Numbered from the stretch's first letter, positions 1-9,185 are shown. The stretch: DNA of 64,000 bases from Terriglobia bacterium (GCA_020073375.1 JAIQFG010000015.1:1-64000); one strand, 5' to 3'. Translations and numbers: made by a program. The notes: generated by a model from the letters alone, not told the origin.

Positions 1-693
1 GAATTCAGCGACAAGCGCGTGTTGGAATTCATGACGCCGCGGCCGGACGTGGTGGCCATCGCGGCCGGCGCCACCGTCGAGCAATTGAAAAAACTTCTGA
101 TCGAGACGAAATTGTCGCGCGTCCCGGTCTACGAAGATACTCTCGACGACGCGTTCGGCGTGGCCTTCGCGCGCGACCTGCTGCAGGTGCCGGAAGAAGA
201 GGCGCGGCGCAAAACCGTGCGCGACTTGGCGCGTCCCGCCATGTTTGTCCCGGAGACCAAGCACGGTTCGGACCTGCTGAAGGAAATGCAGCGGCGAAAC
301 CAGCAGATGGCCATCGTGGTGGATGAGCACGGGTCGGTCGCGGGGATCGTGACCATCGAGGACCTGGTCGAGGAAATTATCGGAGAAATCGGCGAGGACG
401 ACCGCGTGCCGGCTCCGGACGCGGTGCGCGAGGCCGACGGCAGCCTGGTGCTGCGCGGCAGCGTGTCGGTGGAAAAGGTGCAGGAGTTATTCGGCGTGGA
501 GTGGGAAGTGTCGGGAGAGGAATCGGCGACGACCATTGCGGGGCTGTTGAATCATGTTGCAGGGCATGTGCCCGCCTCGGGTGAAAAAGTGGAGTATGGC
601 GGGTTGCGGTTTGAGATTCTGGAGGCCAATCAGAGGAAGGTGCTGCGGCTGCGCGCGCGGCGGTTGACGTCCGCGGTGGTTATCGCGGATTGA
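1..693 (+). CDS. CorC/HlyC-type CBS-domain protein, 5' end cut by window
   Basis: The frame is open from base 1 (EFSDKRVLEFMTPR...), so the true start lies outside the window; the first ATG inside (position 31) is not the start. What remains is a tandem CBS pair (the second carries IVVDEHGSVAGIVTIEDLVEEI) followed by the C-terminal CorC_HlyC domain seen in membrane proteins with an upstream DUF21 region (Mg/Co efflux or gliding-type proteins). VLEFMTPR matches the usual R/LxxMTPR entry into the first CBS domain. The family member next to era in many bacteria is CorC, and era follows here after an inserted minus-strand gene. Whether a DUF21 membrane part existed cannot be seen. Confidence 0.85.
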   Translation, partial: EFSDKRVLEFMTPRPDVVAIAAGATVEQLKKLLIETKLSRVPVYEDTLDDAFGVAFARDLLQVPEEEARRKTVRDLARPAMFVPETKHGSDLLKEMQRRNQQMAIVVDEHGSVAGIVTIEDLVEEIIGEIGEDDRVPAPDAVREADGSLVLRGSVSVEKVQELFGVEWEVSGEESATTIAGLLNHVAGHVPASGEKVEYGGLRFEILEANQRKVLRLRARRLTSAVVIAD

Positions 694-798
694 TGGGGCA
701 ATGTTCCGCAGGGCTGGTTGAAATTTGGATTTCGTCCCGCAACGAAAATCTGCAACGGTAAATACGGCGCGAATAGATTTCGCCCCGCCCTAAGTCCC

Positions 799-836
799 GT
801 AGGGGCGGCACAGGGCTAAAATTGTGCCGCCCCTAC
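799..836. repeat. GTAG...CTAC palindrome
   Basis: GTAGGGGCGGCACA at the left pairs with TGTGCCGCCCCTAC at the right around a short loop. It shares the GTAG/CTAC feet of the longer repeat doublets elsewhere in the window but is a single hairpin. It lies between the CorC-like gene and the 3' end of the VIT1 gene. Confidence 0.75.
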
Positions 837-863
837 GGGGCTCTTCGCATTTTCTTGGACCTA

Positions 864-910
864 CCCACCCCTTCCGGGGTGGGCTACGTTGTGCCGTCCC
901 TATGGGACGG
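864..910. repeat. two adjacent short dyads
   Basis: CCCACCCC (864-871) pairs with GGGGTGGG (876-883), and CCGTCCC (894-900) pairs with GGGACGG (904-910). They lie just beyond the stop of the minus-strand VIT1 gene and could end its transcript. No T-run follows, so a classical terminator is not shown. Confidence 0.5.
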
Positions 911-958
911 GGTTTGTTGATCGGAGCGATTTTTTTGCTTCATAGTCAGGCACTTCGT

Positions 959-1666
959 TCAACTGATGAGCTTCGCGATCAGGAACGCCGCGCCCGCGGC
1001 AAGCCCGCCGGTGACGACAGTCTGCATCCCGCCCTTGAAAGGGTTGATCCCCGTGAAGCGCCCTTTGACGAAGCCGAAGACCGCGAGGGCCAGCAGCGTG
1101 ACGCCTACCGAGCAATACAATCCGGTCTGCACGTTGGAGAGCAGGATATACGGGGCGAGGGGAATCAATCCGCCCACGATGTAAGACATGGCGATCGTGA
1201 TCGCGCTGATCCGAGCGCGCTTGGGTTCCGGCTCTTCCAGGCCCAACTCGAACCGCATCATGAAATCGACCCAGGTTTTCTGGTTTCCTGTAATCGCGTT
1301 GACCACCGGCGCCATCTCCTGCTCGGTCAATCCGTAATCGCGGAACACCTTGGCGACTTCCTCGACTTCGACGTCGCGCAACTCGACGGTCTCGCGGATT
1401 TCGCGCTGGCGCTCGGATTCGTAGTGCTCGATATCGGTGCGGGCGGCCAGGTAGCCGCCCAGTCCCATGGCGATCGACCCGGCGGCAATTTCCGCAAGGC
1501 CCGCGGTCACCACCAGCGCCGAGGCGTGAGGATTCGTGGCCAGCGCGCCGGAAATGCCGGCGGCCAGGGCGAAGGGAACGGTCAAGCCGTCCGACATTCC
1601 GATGACGACGTCGCGCACCGATGCGGTGGCGGTGAAGTGGTGCTCGATATGGGGTGTTGCTGGCAT
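959..1666 (-). CDS. VIT1/CCC1 family membrane transporter
   Basis: A 235-residue protein read from ATG at 1666, with GGAG seven bases upstream. The N-terminal block (VRDVVIGMSDGLTVPFALAAG) is the hallmark of the vacuolar iron transporter family (Fe/Mn export or sequestration). It is followed by a second helix (ALVVTAGLAEIAAGSIAMGL) and GYLAARTDIEHY, a charged cytoplasmic stretch with many Glu residues (about 75-135) where the family binds metal, and three C-terminal helices. The open frame extends far upstream through era in antisense; that part is not coding. Transcribed divergently from era with 81 bases between starts. The metal cannot be deduced from sequence. Confidence 0.85.
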   Translation of the reverse strand: MPATPHIEHHFTATASVRDVVIGMSDGLTVPFALAAGISGALATNPHASALVVTAGLAEIAAGSIAMGLGGYLAARTDIEHYESERQREIRETVELRDVEVEEVAKVFRDYGLTEQEMAPVVNAITGNQKTWVDFMMRFELGLEEPEPKRARISAITIAMSYIVGGLIPLAPYILLSNVQTGLYCSVGVTLLALAVFGFVKGRFTGINPFKGGMQTVVTGGLAAGAAFLIAKLIS

Positions 1667-1747
1667 TCGATTTTCTCCGACGACTCGAGTGCTGGCCAGG
1701 GTCAATGCGCGGATGTGTTTCCGCGGGCCGCGGGGTATCATAAACAA

Positions 1748-2662
1748 ATGGCTGAAGAATTCAAAACCGGTTTTGTGGCGATCGTGGGACGCCCCAACGC
1801 GGGGAAATCGACGCTGGTAAATAAACTCGTTGGCGAAAAAGTGGCGATCGTGACTTCCAAGCCGCAGACCACGCGCAACCGGATTCACGGCATCGTGAAC
1901 CGGGCGAATGCGCAGGTAGTGGTGATCGACACGCCGGGGTTGCACCGGCCGGATTCGGCGCTGGGCAAGCAGATGATGGGCGAAGTGGACGCGGCGATCG
2001 ACGGCGTGGACGTGCTGGCTTTGATTGTGGATGCGAGCGAAGAAATGGGGCAGGGAGTGCAACGGGCGCTGGAACGCGTGAGCCGCTTTGAAGGGACGCG
2101 TATTCTGCTGCTGAACAAGATCGACCGCATTCCGAGGGACGAATTGCTGCCGCTGATCGAGAAGGCCGCGAAACTGGGGGAGTTCGCGGAGATCATTCCG
2201 ATTTCGGCGCTGACTGGCGAAAGCGTTGACCGCGCGCTGGACAAGATGATCCAGTATCTTCCGGCAGGCGCCCCGCAATTTCCTCCCGATCAATATACCG
2301 ACCAGCCGGAACGATTTCTGGCGGGGGAAATTGTGCGGGAAAAGGCCATGGCGGCGACCACGCAGGAAGTGCCGCACGCGCTTGCCGTGCTGGTGGATTC
2401 GTTTGAGGAAGCGCCGGACATTATCCGCATTCGCGCAACGATTTATGTTGAGAAGGAAGGGCAGAAGGGAATTCTGATCGGGAACAAAGGGAGCGCGCTG
2501 AAGAAAATTGGGACGGAGGCGCGCAAGGAACTGGAGTCGATTCTGGGGACGAAGATTTTTCTGGGTTTGTTTGTGAAGGTGCAGAAGGATTGGCGCGACA
2601 ATGCCCAATTGGTGCGGCAGATGGATTGGCAGTGGCAGTTGGAGCGGATGACGAAGGAGTAG
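1748..2662 (+). CDS. era: GTPase Era
   Basis: 304 residues, normal Era length. It has G1 GRPNAGKSTLVNKL, the switch TTR, G3 DTPG and G4 NKID. The C-terminal KH domain holds GILIGNKGSALKKIG, the type II KH loop that binds the 3' end of 16S rRNA. Era assists late 30S subunit maturation. The frame is open from 824, but the real start is ATG 1748; everything before it is antisense to the VIT1 gene. No good Shine-Dalgarno sequence is seen; a TATCAT hexamer (1736-1741) ends six bases before the ATG, so transcription could begin at or very near the start codon. Confidence 0.95.
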   Translation: MAEEFKTGFVAIVGRPNAGKSTLVNKLVGEKVAIVTSKPQTTRNRIHGIVNRANAQVVVIDTPGLHRPDSALGKQMMGEVDAAIDGVDVLALIVDASEEMGQGVQRALERVSRFEGTRILLLNKIDRIPRDELLPLIEKAAKLGEFAEIIPISALTGESVDRALDKMIQYLPAGAPQFPPDQYTDQPERFLAGEIVREKAMAATTQEVPHALAVLVDSFEEAPDIIRIRATIYVEKEGQKGILIGNKGSALKKIGTEARKELESILGTKIFLGLFVKVQKDWRDNAQLVRQMDWQWQLERMTKE

Positions 2663-2674
2663 CGCGCGGTTTTA

Positions 2675-2764
2675 GTAGGACAGGCTTCAGCCTGCCGGGT
2701 TTTCTTTTTCAGGTTGCCGTTCACCTTTCCCGCATAAAACCAGACAGGCTGAAGCCTGTCCTAC
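2675..2764. repeat. family A palindrome doublet (A1)
   Basis: Left unit GTAG plus GACAGGCTTCAGCCTG, about 45 bases of spacer, then the inverted unit GACAGGCTGAAGCCTGTC plus CTAC. Two head-to-head hairpins with GTAG/CTAC feet is the layout of REP doublets. The CTAC foot ends at 2764, and the stop codon of the next minus-strand gene starts at 2765. Confidence 0.9.
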
Positions 2765-4117
2765 TTACTCCTCAGCCGTAATCCCCAGCGTGCGCATGCG
2801 GCGGTAGAGGTGGCTGCGCTCCAGGCCCAGCGCCTCGGCGGTGCGCGTCATGTGCCACTGATTTTCTTCCAGCTTGCGCAGGATGAATTCGCGTTCGTAG
2901 GAATCGCGCGCCTGGTGCAGGGTGGCGTTGGGCTGCTGAGCCATGCGCGAGCTGGCGCGGAACAGCTCGGGCGGAAGATGCAGCGGCTCGATCTTGTCCT
3001 GCGGCACGATGATCATCAGGCGCTCGATCAGATTCCGCAATTCGCGGACGTTCCCCGGCCAGTGATAGCGCAGCATCACGCCGACGGCGGCCTCGCTCAG
3101 TTCCTTCGGTTTGCGGCCGTACTCGGCCGCAAATTCGGCCATGAAGTGCCGGGCCAGCACCGGAACGTCCTCCAGGCGTTCGCGCAGCGGCGGAAGATTG
3201 AAGGGGATGACGTTGAGGCGGTAGAAAAGATCCTCGCGGAATCGGCCGTGCGCGATTTCTTCTTCAAGGACTTTGTTGGTAGCGGCGATCACGCGCACGT
3301 CCACCGAGATCGTTTGATTCGAGCCGACCGGCTCGAATTTCTGTTCTTCCAGCACGCGCAGCACTTTGGACTGCGTGCGCAGGCTCATGTCCGCGATTTC
3401 GTCCAGGAACAGCGTGCCGCCGTCGGCCTTCTCGAATTTCCCCACTTTATTTTCCGTCGCGCCGGTGAAGCTGCCCTTGACGTGCCCGAACAATTCGGAT
3501 TCGATGAGCTCCTCGGGAATGGCGGCGCAATTCACTTCCACGAACGCTTGATCGGCGCGAAGGCTGGCGGCGTGCAGCGAGCGCGCGACGAGTTCCTTGC
3601 CCGTGCCGCTTTCTCCGTAGATTAAAACGCGGCCGTGCGTGGGCGCCGTAAGCGTGATCTGCTGCCGCAGCGCGCGCATTGGGACGGAGTCGCCATACAG
3701 CTGCGTTTTTCCGCCGAGTTCCTCGCGCAGGCGGCGATTTTCCTGCCCCAGGCGGTGGACTTCGAGGGCGTTCTTGATGACCAGAATAATTTTTTCCAGC
3801 GAAAGCGGCTTTTCGATGAAATCAAATGCGCCAAGTTTTGTGGCGCGCACGGCAGTCTCGATGCTGGCGTGGCCGGAGATCATGACCACCATGGGGTCGA
3901 AGCCGTTCTTGCGGATGCGCTCGAGCGTTTCCAGTCCGTCGATTCCGTCCAGCCACACGTCGAGCAGCACCAGGTCGATCGAGCGCTGATCGAGCTGCGC
4001 GAGGCATTCCTCCCCGGAGGCCACCGAAGCGGTTTCGTAGCCCTCCTCGGAAAGGATGGAGGTGAGCGCTTCGCGTATGCCTTGCTCGTCGTCCACGATG
4101 AGAATGGAATTGGGCAT
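2765..4117 (-). CDS. NtrX-like sigma-54 response regulator
   Basis: 450 residues in three parts. The receiver domain (1-120) has phospho-acceptor D53 in LVLLDVWLDG. The AAA+ sigma-54 interaction domain (about 145-375) has Walker A GESGTGKE, Walker B GGTLFLDEIADMS and the sigma-54 contact loop as GSFTGA, a mild variant of GAFTGA. A Fis-type helix-turn-helix ends the protein (TAEALGLERSHLYRRM). It starts 12 bases after the upstream sensor kinase stops, so the two form one operon. Kinase architecture points to NtrX rather than NtrC. The target genes are unknown; nitrogen control is not shown. Confidence 0.9.
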   Translation of the reverse strand: MPNSILIVDDEQGIREALTSILSEEGYETASVASGEECLAQLDQRSIDLVLLDVWLDGIDGLETLERIRKNGFDPMVVMISGHASIETAVRATKLGAFDFIEKPLSLEKIILVIKNALEVHRLGQENRRLREELGGKTQLYGDSVPMRALRQQITLTAPTHGRVLIYGESGTGKELVARSLHAASLRADQAFVEVNCAAIPEELIESELFGHVKGSFTGATENKVGKFEKADGGTLFLDEIADMSLRTQSKVLRVLEEQKFEPVGSNQTISVDVRVIAATNKVLEEEIAHGRFREDLFYRLNVIPFNLPPLRERLEDVPVLARHFMAEFAAEYGRKPKELSEAAVGVMLRYHWPGNVRELRNLIERLMIIVPQDKIEPLHLPPELFRASSRMAQQPNATLHQARDSYEREFILRKLEENQWHMTRTAEALGLERSHLYRRMRTLGITAEE

Positions 4118-4129
4118 GGAGGGCTGGGC

Positions 4130-6346
4130 TTACACGATCCGTGGAGAGGCGGGCATCGCAGCGACCTCCGTCATGGGCAATTGCAAGATGAATTTAGCGC
4201 CGGTCGGATAATTGTCTTCCACGCGGATCGAGCCGTTGTGTTCAGCCATGATGCGGCTGGCGATGGCCAGGCCCAGGCCCGTGCCCCGATCCTTGGTCGA
4301 GAAATGCGGCAGGAAAAGCATGTCCTTATCCTGCGGCGAAATGCCGTGGCCGCTGTCGGCGACGATGATTTCGATGGTTTCGCGATCGCTGTTCAGGCGC
4401 GTACGCAGCAGCAGCTCCTTCATCGAAGAACCTTCCATGGATTCGGCGGCATTGTCGATCAAGTTGACGATCACGCGGCGCAGCAGTTCGCCATCGGCGC
4501 GGATGGCGGGCAGGTCCGGCGCCAAGTCCGTGCGCACCACGATGCCTTCGAGGCGGCCCTCGAACACGGCCAGGGCCTCGGTGACGATTTCGTTGGGCGA
4601 GGCGGAAGTGAGCCTCGCGGTGGGGAATCGCGCGAACTGGGAGAATTCTCCGACCAGGGATTCCAGCGCGGAAACTTCGCGCTCGATCAGGCTGGAGCAT
4701 TCGCCGACCAGGCGCACCAGTTCGGGAGGATCGTTCTTGGAGGGATTGGCGCGGTTGCGTTCGAGGTAGCGCGACAATCGCTGCGAGGAAAGCTGAATGG
4801 GCGTCAACGGATTCTTGATTTCGTGCGCGATGCGCTGCGCCACTTCCTGCCAGGCCGCCGCCTTTTGCGCGCGCAGCAGGTCGGTCAAATCGTCCACCAC
4901 CACCACGTAGCCGCGATTGGATCGCCGCGGGCCGAGCGAGCTGACCGTGACGGCCGCGTGCAGCAGCCGCCCGGAAGCCGCAAATTCCAGCTCCTGCGTG
5001 GCGGCGCCCAGGCGAAGCGAGCGGCGCATCAGAATGTGAATGGCGCGCGCGCCCTCCTCGCCCAGCAATTGCGCGAAGGAGACGGCCTGCTTGGAACTTT
5101 CGCCGAACATGCGCACCGCGGCGGGGTTGACGCGGCGAATCGCTTCGGTTTCATCGACCGAGATGACGCCGGTGGGAATATTTTCCAGAATCGTTTCCAT
5201 CAGCGTGCGGCGGCGCTCGAGTTCCTGCACGGCCTGCTGCAGGTTTTGCGTGAAGACGTCGATCTGGCGGCGGCTGTCGCCAAGTTGCTCGGTCATGCGG
5301 TTAAACGAGATGACCAGAGTTTCCAGTTCGTCCTTGGCCTGCACGTTGACGCGCGTTTCGTAATTGCCTTCGATGATTTCCTGCGTGGCCTGGGCCAGCG
5401 CCTGGATGGGAACTGTCACTTGTTTGGAGAGAAAGAATGCCGCCCATGTGGCCGCGAACATCAAGAGAATGGTGAAGAGCAGCAGCGTTGCCAGCAACTG
5501 ATTTTTGTACGTGCGCAGGCGCTGTCGCTGCAGGCCGTAGGCCGTGGTCTGGGCGTTGATTTCGTTCAGGCGATCCTGAAAATTGTCGGGCACGTTTCGC
5601 CCAGCGAGCAGAAAGCCGTCCGCCGTTTGCGCGCGGCCCGCCAGAAATAATTTTCCGTTGTATTGCCAAAGCTCGGCGCCGCCGGGCGACTGGCGAACTT
5701 CGACGGGCAATTCCGGTTGCGCCGCGGGAGCGGAGCCGGCGGGGCGGGGCGGAAATTTGAAATCGGGATTGGCGGCAACCGCGACCGGATGCCCGCCCGG
5801 ATTCAATTCCCAGGCCAGGTCGGCGCCGCGCTGAAATGTCTGGTCGAAGGCGTGGATCGTGTCCTTCGCGGCTGCCGCGGTCATGGCCGGCGCGACTTCC
5901 TTGGCAATTTCCGACATGCGCGCAGCGTCCGCGCGGCTCATCTGATCGACCAGTTCGCGGCTGGATTGCGTGGCGATTTCCAGCGGCCTTGGAAACCAGA
6001 GGACGAGGGTTCGATTCAGCAGGGCGTAACTCACAAAAAACAAAAACACGACGGGCAGGAAGGAGACGCCAATCGCACCCAGAACCATTTTCGTCTTGAA
6101 GCGCGACCCGGGCTTGTGCGCGACGCGTTCCGCGCCCAGGCGCACCAGGCTGCGGATCAGGATGGAAGTAAAAACCAGAAGGGCGGCGACGATAAACGTG
6201 GACAGCGCGTAGAGGATGGCCTGGTCCAGATCGGGCGGCTGGTAGGGAAGCGTCAGCGAGCCCAGAGTGAAGACCGCCGCCAGGAGCAGCACGATGGCCA
6301 CGCCGCCGACGGCAAGAAACAGGCGCGATCTGCGGCTGGTGCTCAC
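4130..6346 (-). CDS. NtrY-like membrane sensor histidine kinase
   Basis: 738 residues from GTG 6346. Several N-terminal helices (about 12-35, 50-75, 95-120) are followed by a periplasmic loop, another helix (LLATLLLFTILLMFAATW), a HAMP linker (VTVPIQALAQ), a PAS domain, the HisKA H-box AHEIKNPLTPIQ and the HATPase boxes (NLIDNAAESM, DSGHGIS, GTGLGLA). This is the NtrY layout. The frame stays open to 6472, but that would overlap the upstream glycosylase by over 100 bases. GTG at 6346 overlaps its TGA by four bases (GTGA), has GAGG seven bases upstream, and gives a normal membrane start (STSRRSRLFLAVGG). It should phosphorylate the NtrX-like regulator downstream. Confidence 0.88.
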   Translation of the reverse strand: MSTSRRSRLFLAVGGVAIVLLLAAVFTLGSLTLPYQPPDLDQAILYALSTFIVAALLVFTSILIRSLVRLGAERVAHKPGSRFKTKMVLGAIGVSFLPVVFLFFVSYALLNRTLVLWFPRPLEIATQSSRELVDQMSRADAARMSEIAKEVAPAMTAAAAKDTIHAFDQTFQRGADLAWELNPGGHPVAVAANPDFKFPPRPAGSAPAAQPELPVEVRQSPGGAELWQYNGKLFLAGRAQTADGFLLAGRNVPDNFQDRLNEINAQTTAYGLQRQRLRTYKNQLLATLLLFTILLMFAATWAAFFLSKQVTVPIQALAQATQEIIEGNYETRVNVQAKDELETLVISFNRMTEQLGDSRRQIDVFTQNLQQAVQELERRRTLMETILENIPTGVISVDETEAIRRVNPAAVRMFGESSKQAVSFAQLLGEEGARAIHILMRRSLRLGAATQELEFAASGRLLHAAVTVSSLGPRRSNRGYVVVVDDLTDLLRAQKAAAWQEVAQRIAHEIKNPLTPIQLSSQRLSRYLERNRANPSKNDPPELVRLVGECSSLIEREVSALESLVGEFSQFARFPTARLTSASPNEIVTEALAVFEGRLEGIVVRTDLAPDLPAIRADGELLRRVIVNLIDNAAESMEGSSMKELLLRTRLNSDRETIEIIVADSGHGISPQDKDMLFLPHFSTKDRGTGLGLAIASRIMAEHNGSIRVEDNYPTGAKFILQLPMTEVAAMPASPRIV

Positions 6347-7158
6347 GCCAAGACCTCGGACGAGGATAGAGCGGATGGATTCGTCGCGATCAAGTGCAAA
6401 AGAGGCGAATCCGCTGGGAGTAAGCGTGATAGCGGGCATTCGGCGCAGCGTGGAGCGCTCTTGCGGCACCAATTTTTTCCCGTGTTCACGATGAGCGCGT
6501 GAAATTCGTTGAGCAGCGGCGGATGCGCGGGCAGCGCCGCCTCAAAGATCGCGCGCACGCCTTCATAGTCCGGCTTGCCGCCGAGAAATCCGTGGCGCCC
6601 AAAAATTCGATGCGTGTAGGCGTCCACCACGAATACGGGATGTTCGCCGGCATACAGCAAAATGGAATCCGCGGTTTCAGGCCCGATCCCGTGAACCGAC
6701 AAAAGTTTTTTGCGCAGCTCGCCGGTCGGCGTTTGAAACATGCGGGCGAGCGAGCCGCCGTACTCGGCATCAAGAAAACGCACGAAGGCCTTCAGCTTTT
6801 TCGCTTTTTGGCGGAAATATCCGGAGGGCCGCACCAGCGACGCCAGGCGAGCGGGCGCAACCTTAAGAATTGCCGAAGGGGTCAGCATGTTTGCCGCGCG
6901 CAGATTCTCCATTGCTCTTTCGACGTTTGCCCAAGCGGTGCTCTGGGTCAGGATCGCCCCTACAATCACCTCAAACGGCGTTTTGGCCGGCCACCAGTGC
7001 ATCGGACCCAGCGCGCCGGACATAGCTTCATAGTAACGCATCAGGTCGCCGGATTGGAGTTTGGATAAAGCGGCGGTGTTGTTTTGGCGCGGGCCGGAAT
7101 CGGCGGGACCATTGGACGTTTTTCGGCGAGTCTTTCCGCGTACGTCGGTCATCTCCAC
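6343..7158 (-). CDS. endonuclease III-like DNA glycosylase, probably monofunctional
   Basis: 271 residues of the HhH-GPD superfamily. The helix-hairpin-helix (about 155-166, SVHGIGPETADSI) and the catalytic Asp (D179, VVDAYTHRI) are present. The lyase Lys of Nth is replaced by E161, so base removal without strand cleavage is expected. The iron-sulphur loop is incomplete: C231, C238 and C241 keep the C-x6-C-x2-C spacing, but the fourth Cys (expected at 247) is Leu. This resembles MagIII-type 3-methyladenine glycosylases more than Nth itself. The first 35 residues are poorly conserved in character and the start may lie nearer MRYYEAMSG. Its stop overlaps the start of the sensor kinase. Confidence 0.8.
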   Translation of the reverse strand: MEMTDVRGKTRRKTSNGPADSGPRQNNTAALSKLQSGDLMRYYEAMSGALGPMHWWPAKTPFEVIVGAILTQSTAWANVERAMENLRAANMLTPSAILKVAPARLASLVRPSGYFRQKAKKLKAFVRFLDAEYGGSLARMFQTPTGELRKKLLSVHGIGPETADSILLYAGEHPVFVVDAYTHRIFGRHGFLGGKPDYEGVRAIFEAALPAHPPLLNEFHALIVNTGKNWCRKSAPRCAECPLSRLLPADSPLLHLIATNPSALSSSEVLA

Positions 7159-7466
7159 GCAAGATAGCGGGGGCGGTAATCGGAGTCAAGGCGATGTGTT
7201 TCACCGTGGAGCATCAATCCGCGGTAGAAACCTGTTCTCTCCGACCGCCACTGCGGCAGGCGAGTATTCGTTCCGCCCACATTTGACCTGTCACGTAAGT
7301 TGTTCCGCGTCGGTGCAATCTACCTGTACGGAAGGACAGGTGCCGCGTAGTGTGCTGCATATTGTCCGTTACAGTACGACAGGCAAAAATGGGGCCATAG
7401 CCCGCGCAAACGATCTGATACTTTAAGATTTCCGGGAGTGTCCATGCCCCGGGGAGTCCGCGTCGT
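7159..7466. other. intergenic region upstream of pilB
   Basis: 308 bases between the divergently read glycosylase and pilB. No convincing -35/-10 pair, sigma-54 site, riboswitch or repeat was recognised. It must carry the pilB promoter and probably that of the glycosylase operon. Confidence 0.4.
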
Positions 7467-9185
7467 ATGTCGTCCCGGCTAGGCGAAATACTGATCAAGG
7501 AAAGTCTGATCACGTCCGACCAGCTCCGTCAGGCCCTGGATCATCAGAAGGCCAACGGAGGAAGGTTGGGAACGTGCCTGATGAAGCTCGGATTCATCAG
7601 CGACGATGAAATTACCGGTGTTCTTTCCCGGCAGTACGGCGTTCCATCCATCAATTTGAAGTACTACGAAGTAGACGCGTCCGTCATTAAGCTGATCCCG
7701 CAAGACACCGCTATCCGCTACCAGATTGTGCCGCTGTCGCGCGTGGGCTCCACGCTGACGATCGCGATGACCGACCCCACCAACGTCTTCGCCATGGACG
7801 ACATCAAGTTCATGACCGGATTCAACGTGGAACCGGTCGTGGCCTCGGAGACGGCCATCAGCGAGGCCATCACCAAGTTTTACGGCGAGGCGCACAGCGA
7901 GGAAGAACTCAGCAAGGTGATGAAGGATCTGACCGGAGACGAATCCGGGGATCTGGAGCTGGCGGCCGAAGAGCAGGAAATGAACCTGGCCGAGCTGGAG
8001 CGCGCGGCCGAGGAAGCGCCCATCATCAAGCTGGTGAACCTGATCCTGACTGACGCGGTCAAGCGCGGCGCGAGCGACATCCACATCGAGCCTTACGAAA
8101 AAGAAATCCGCGCGCGTTTCCGCATCGACGGAATTCTGCAGACGGTGATGAACCCGCCGATGAAGCTGCGCGACGCCATCATCAGCCGCGTCAAGATCAT
8201 GGCCAAGCTGGACATCAGCGAAAAGCGGCTGCCCCAAGACGGCCGCATCATGATCAAGTACCGCAAGGAAGGCAAGATCAAGGACCTGGATTTCCGCGTT
8301 TCGACGATCCCCACGCTGTACGGCGAAAAGATAGTGATGCGCCTGCTGGACAAGGAAAACCTGCGCCTGGACATGACCAAGCTCGGGTTCGAGCAGGAAT
8401 CGCTGACCAAGTTTGAGAAAGCCATTCTGCGTCCCTATGGCATGGTTCTGGTAACCGGCCCTACCGGGTCGGGCAAGACCAACACGCTTTACTCCTCCAT
8501 CGCGCGCCTGAACACCCCGGAAACGAATATCATGACCGCGGAAGACCCGGTCGAATTCCAGCTCGGCGGCGTGAACCAGGTACAGATGAAGGACCAGATC
8601 GGTCTGAATTTTGCGGCCGCTCTGCGCGCTTTCCTGCGGCAAGACCCCAACATCATCCTGGTCGGCGAAATCCGCGACTTTGAAACGGCGGAAATCGCGG
8701 TGAAAGCGGCGCTCACCGGCCACCTGGTTTTGTCCACGCTGCACACCAACGATGCTCCATCGACCATCAGCCGCTTGATGAACATGGGCATCGAGCCCTT
8801 CCTGGTGGCCACGTCGGTCAACTTGATTTGCGCCCAGCGCCTGGTGCGCAGAATCTGCCAGAACTGCAAGGAACCTCACGCCATGCCCGAGCAGGCCATG
8901 CTGGACGCGGGGTTCACCCCGGAGGAGATCAAGACCACGACGGTCTCGATCGGCAAAGGCTGTGGCATCTGCAACAAGACAGGATACAAGGGACGCGTCG
9001 GCCTTTATGAAGTCATGGAAATCAACGACGAGCTGCGGGAACTGATTCTAGTGGGTGCATCGGCGTTGGAATTGAAGAAGAAGGCCATCGATCAGGGCAT
9101 GATCATGCTGCGCCGCAGCGGCTTGATCAAGGTGGCCCTGGGGCTGACAACGATCGAGGAAGTGGTTCGAGAAACCGTGCTGTAG
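7467..9185 (+). CDS. pilB: type IV pilus extension ATPase PilB
   Basis: 572 residues. An N-terminal MshEN/GspE-N-type domain (LGEILIKESLITSDQL, then YGVPSINL) precedes the secretion ATPase core. Walker A GPTGSGKTNTLYS is near residue 330, followed by Asp/His boxes (EDPVEFQLGG, GEIRDFETAEIA, LVLSTLHTNDA). Two Cys pairs (CQNC near 465, CGIC near 498) form the zinc site typical of PilB/GspE. It powers pilin polymerisation at the inner membrane with PilC. First gene of pilB-pilT-pilC-pilS-pilR, 13 bases before pilT. A second PilB/GspE paralogue lies at 22623. Confidence 0.95.
   Translation: MSSRLGEILIKESLITSDQLRQALDHQKANGGRLGTCLMKLGFISDDEITGVLSRQYGVPSINLKYYEVDASVIKLIPQDTAIRYQIVPLSRVGSTLTIAMTDPTNVFAMDDIKFMTGFNVEPVVASETAISEAITKFYGEAHSEEELSKVMKDLTGDESGDLELAAEEQEMNLAELERAAEEAPIIKLVNLILTDAVKRGASDIHIEPYEKEIRARFRIDGILQTVMNPPMKLRDAIISRVKIMAKLDISEKRLPQDGRIMIKYRKEGKIKDLDFRVSTIPTLYGEKIVMRLLDKENLRLDMTKLGFEQESLTKFEKAILRPYGMVLVTGPTGSGKTNTLYSSIARLNTPETNIMTAEDPVEFQLGGVNQVQMKDQIGLNFAAALRAFLRQDPNIILVGEIRDFETAEIAVKAALTGHLVLSTLHTNDAPSTISRLMNMGIEPFLVATSVNLICAQRLVRRICQNCKEPHAMPEQAMLDAGFTPEEIKTTTVSIGKGCGICNKTGYKGRVGLYEVMEINDELRELILVGASALELKKKAIDQGMIMLRRSGLIKVALGLTTIEEVVRETVL

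Noticed and set aside
824-1747. N-terminal extension of era
   Set aside because: Antisense to the VIT1 gene; Era family proteins start at the residue encoded by 1748.
1667-2608. N-terminal extension of the VIT1 gene
   Set aside because: Antisense to era; a good ribosome site and family start are at 1666.
3635-5650. 671-codon plus-strand frame opposite the NtrY/NtrX genes
   Set aside because: No ribosome site, no motifs, covers both kinase and regulator reading frames in antisense.
7479-8879. Long minus-strand frame opposite pilB (466 codons)
   Set aside because: Antisense shadow in a high-GC gene; His/Gln/Arg-rich with no domain, while the plus strand encodes full PilB motifs.
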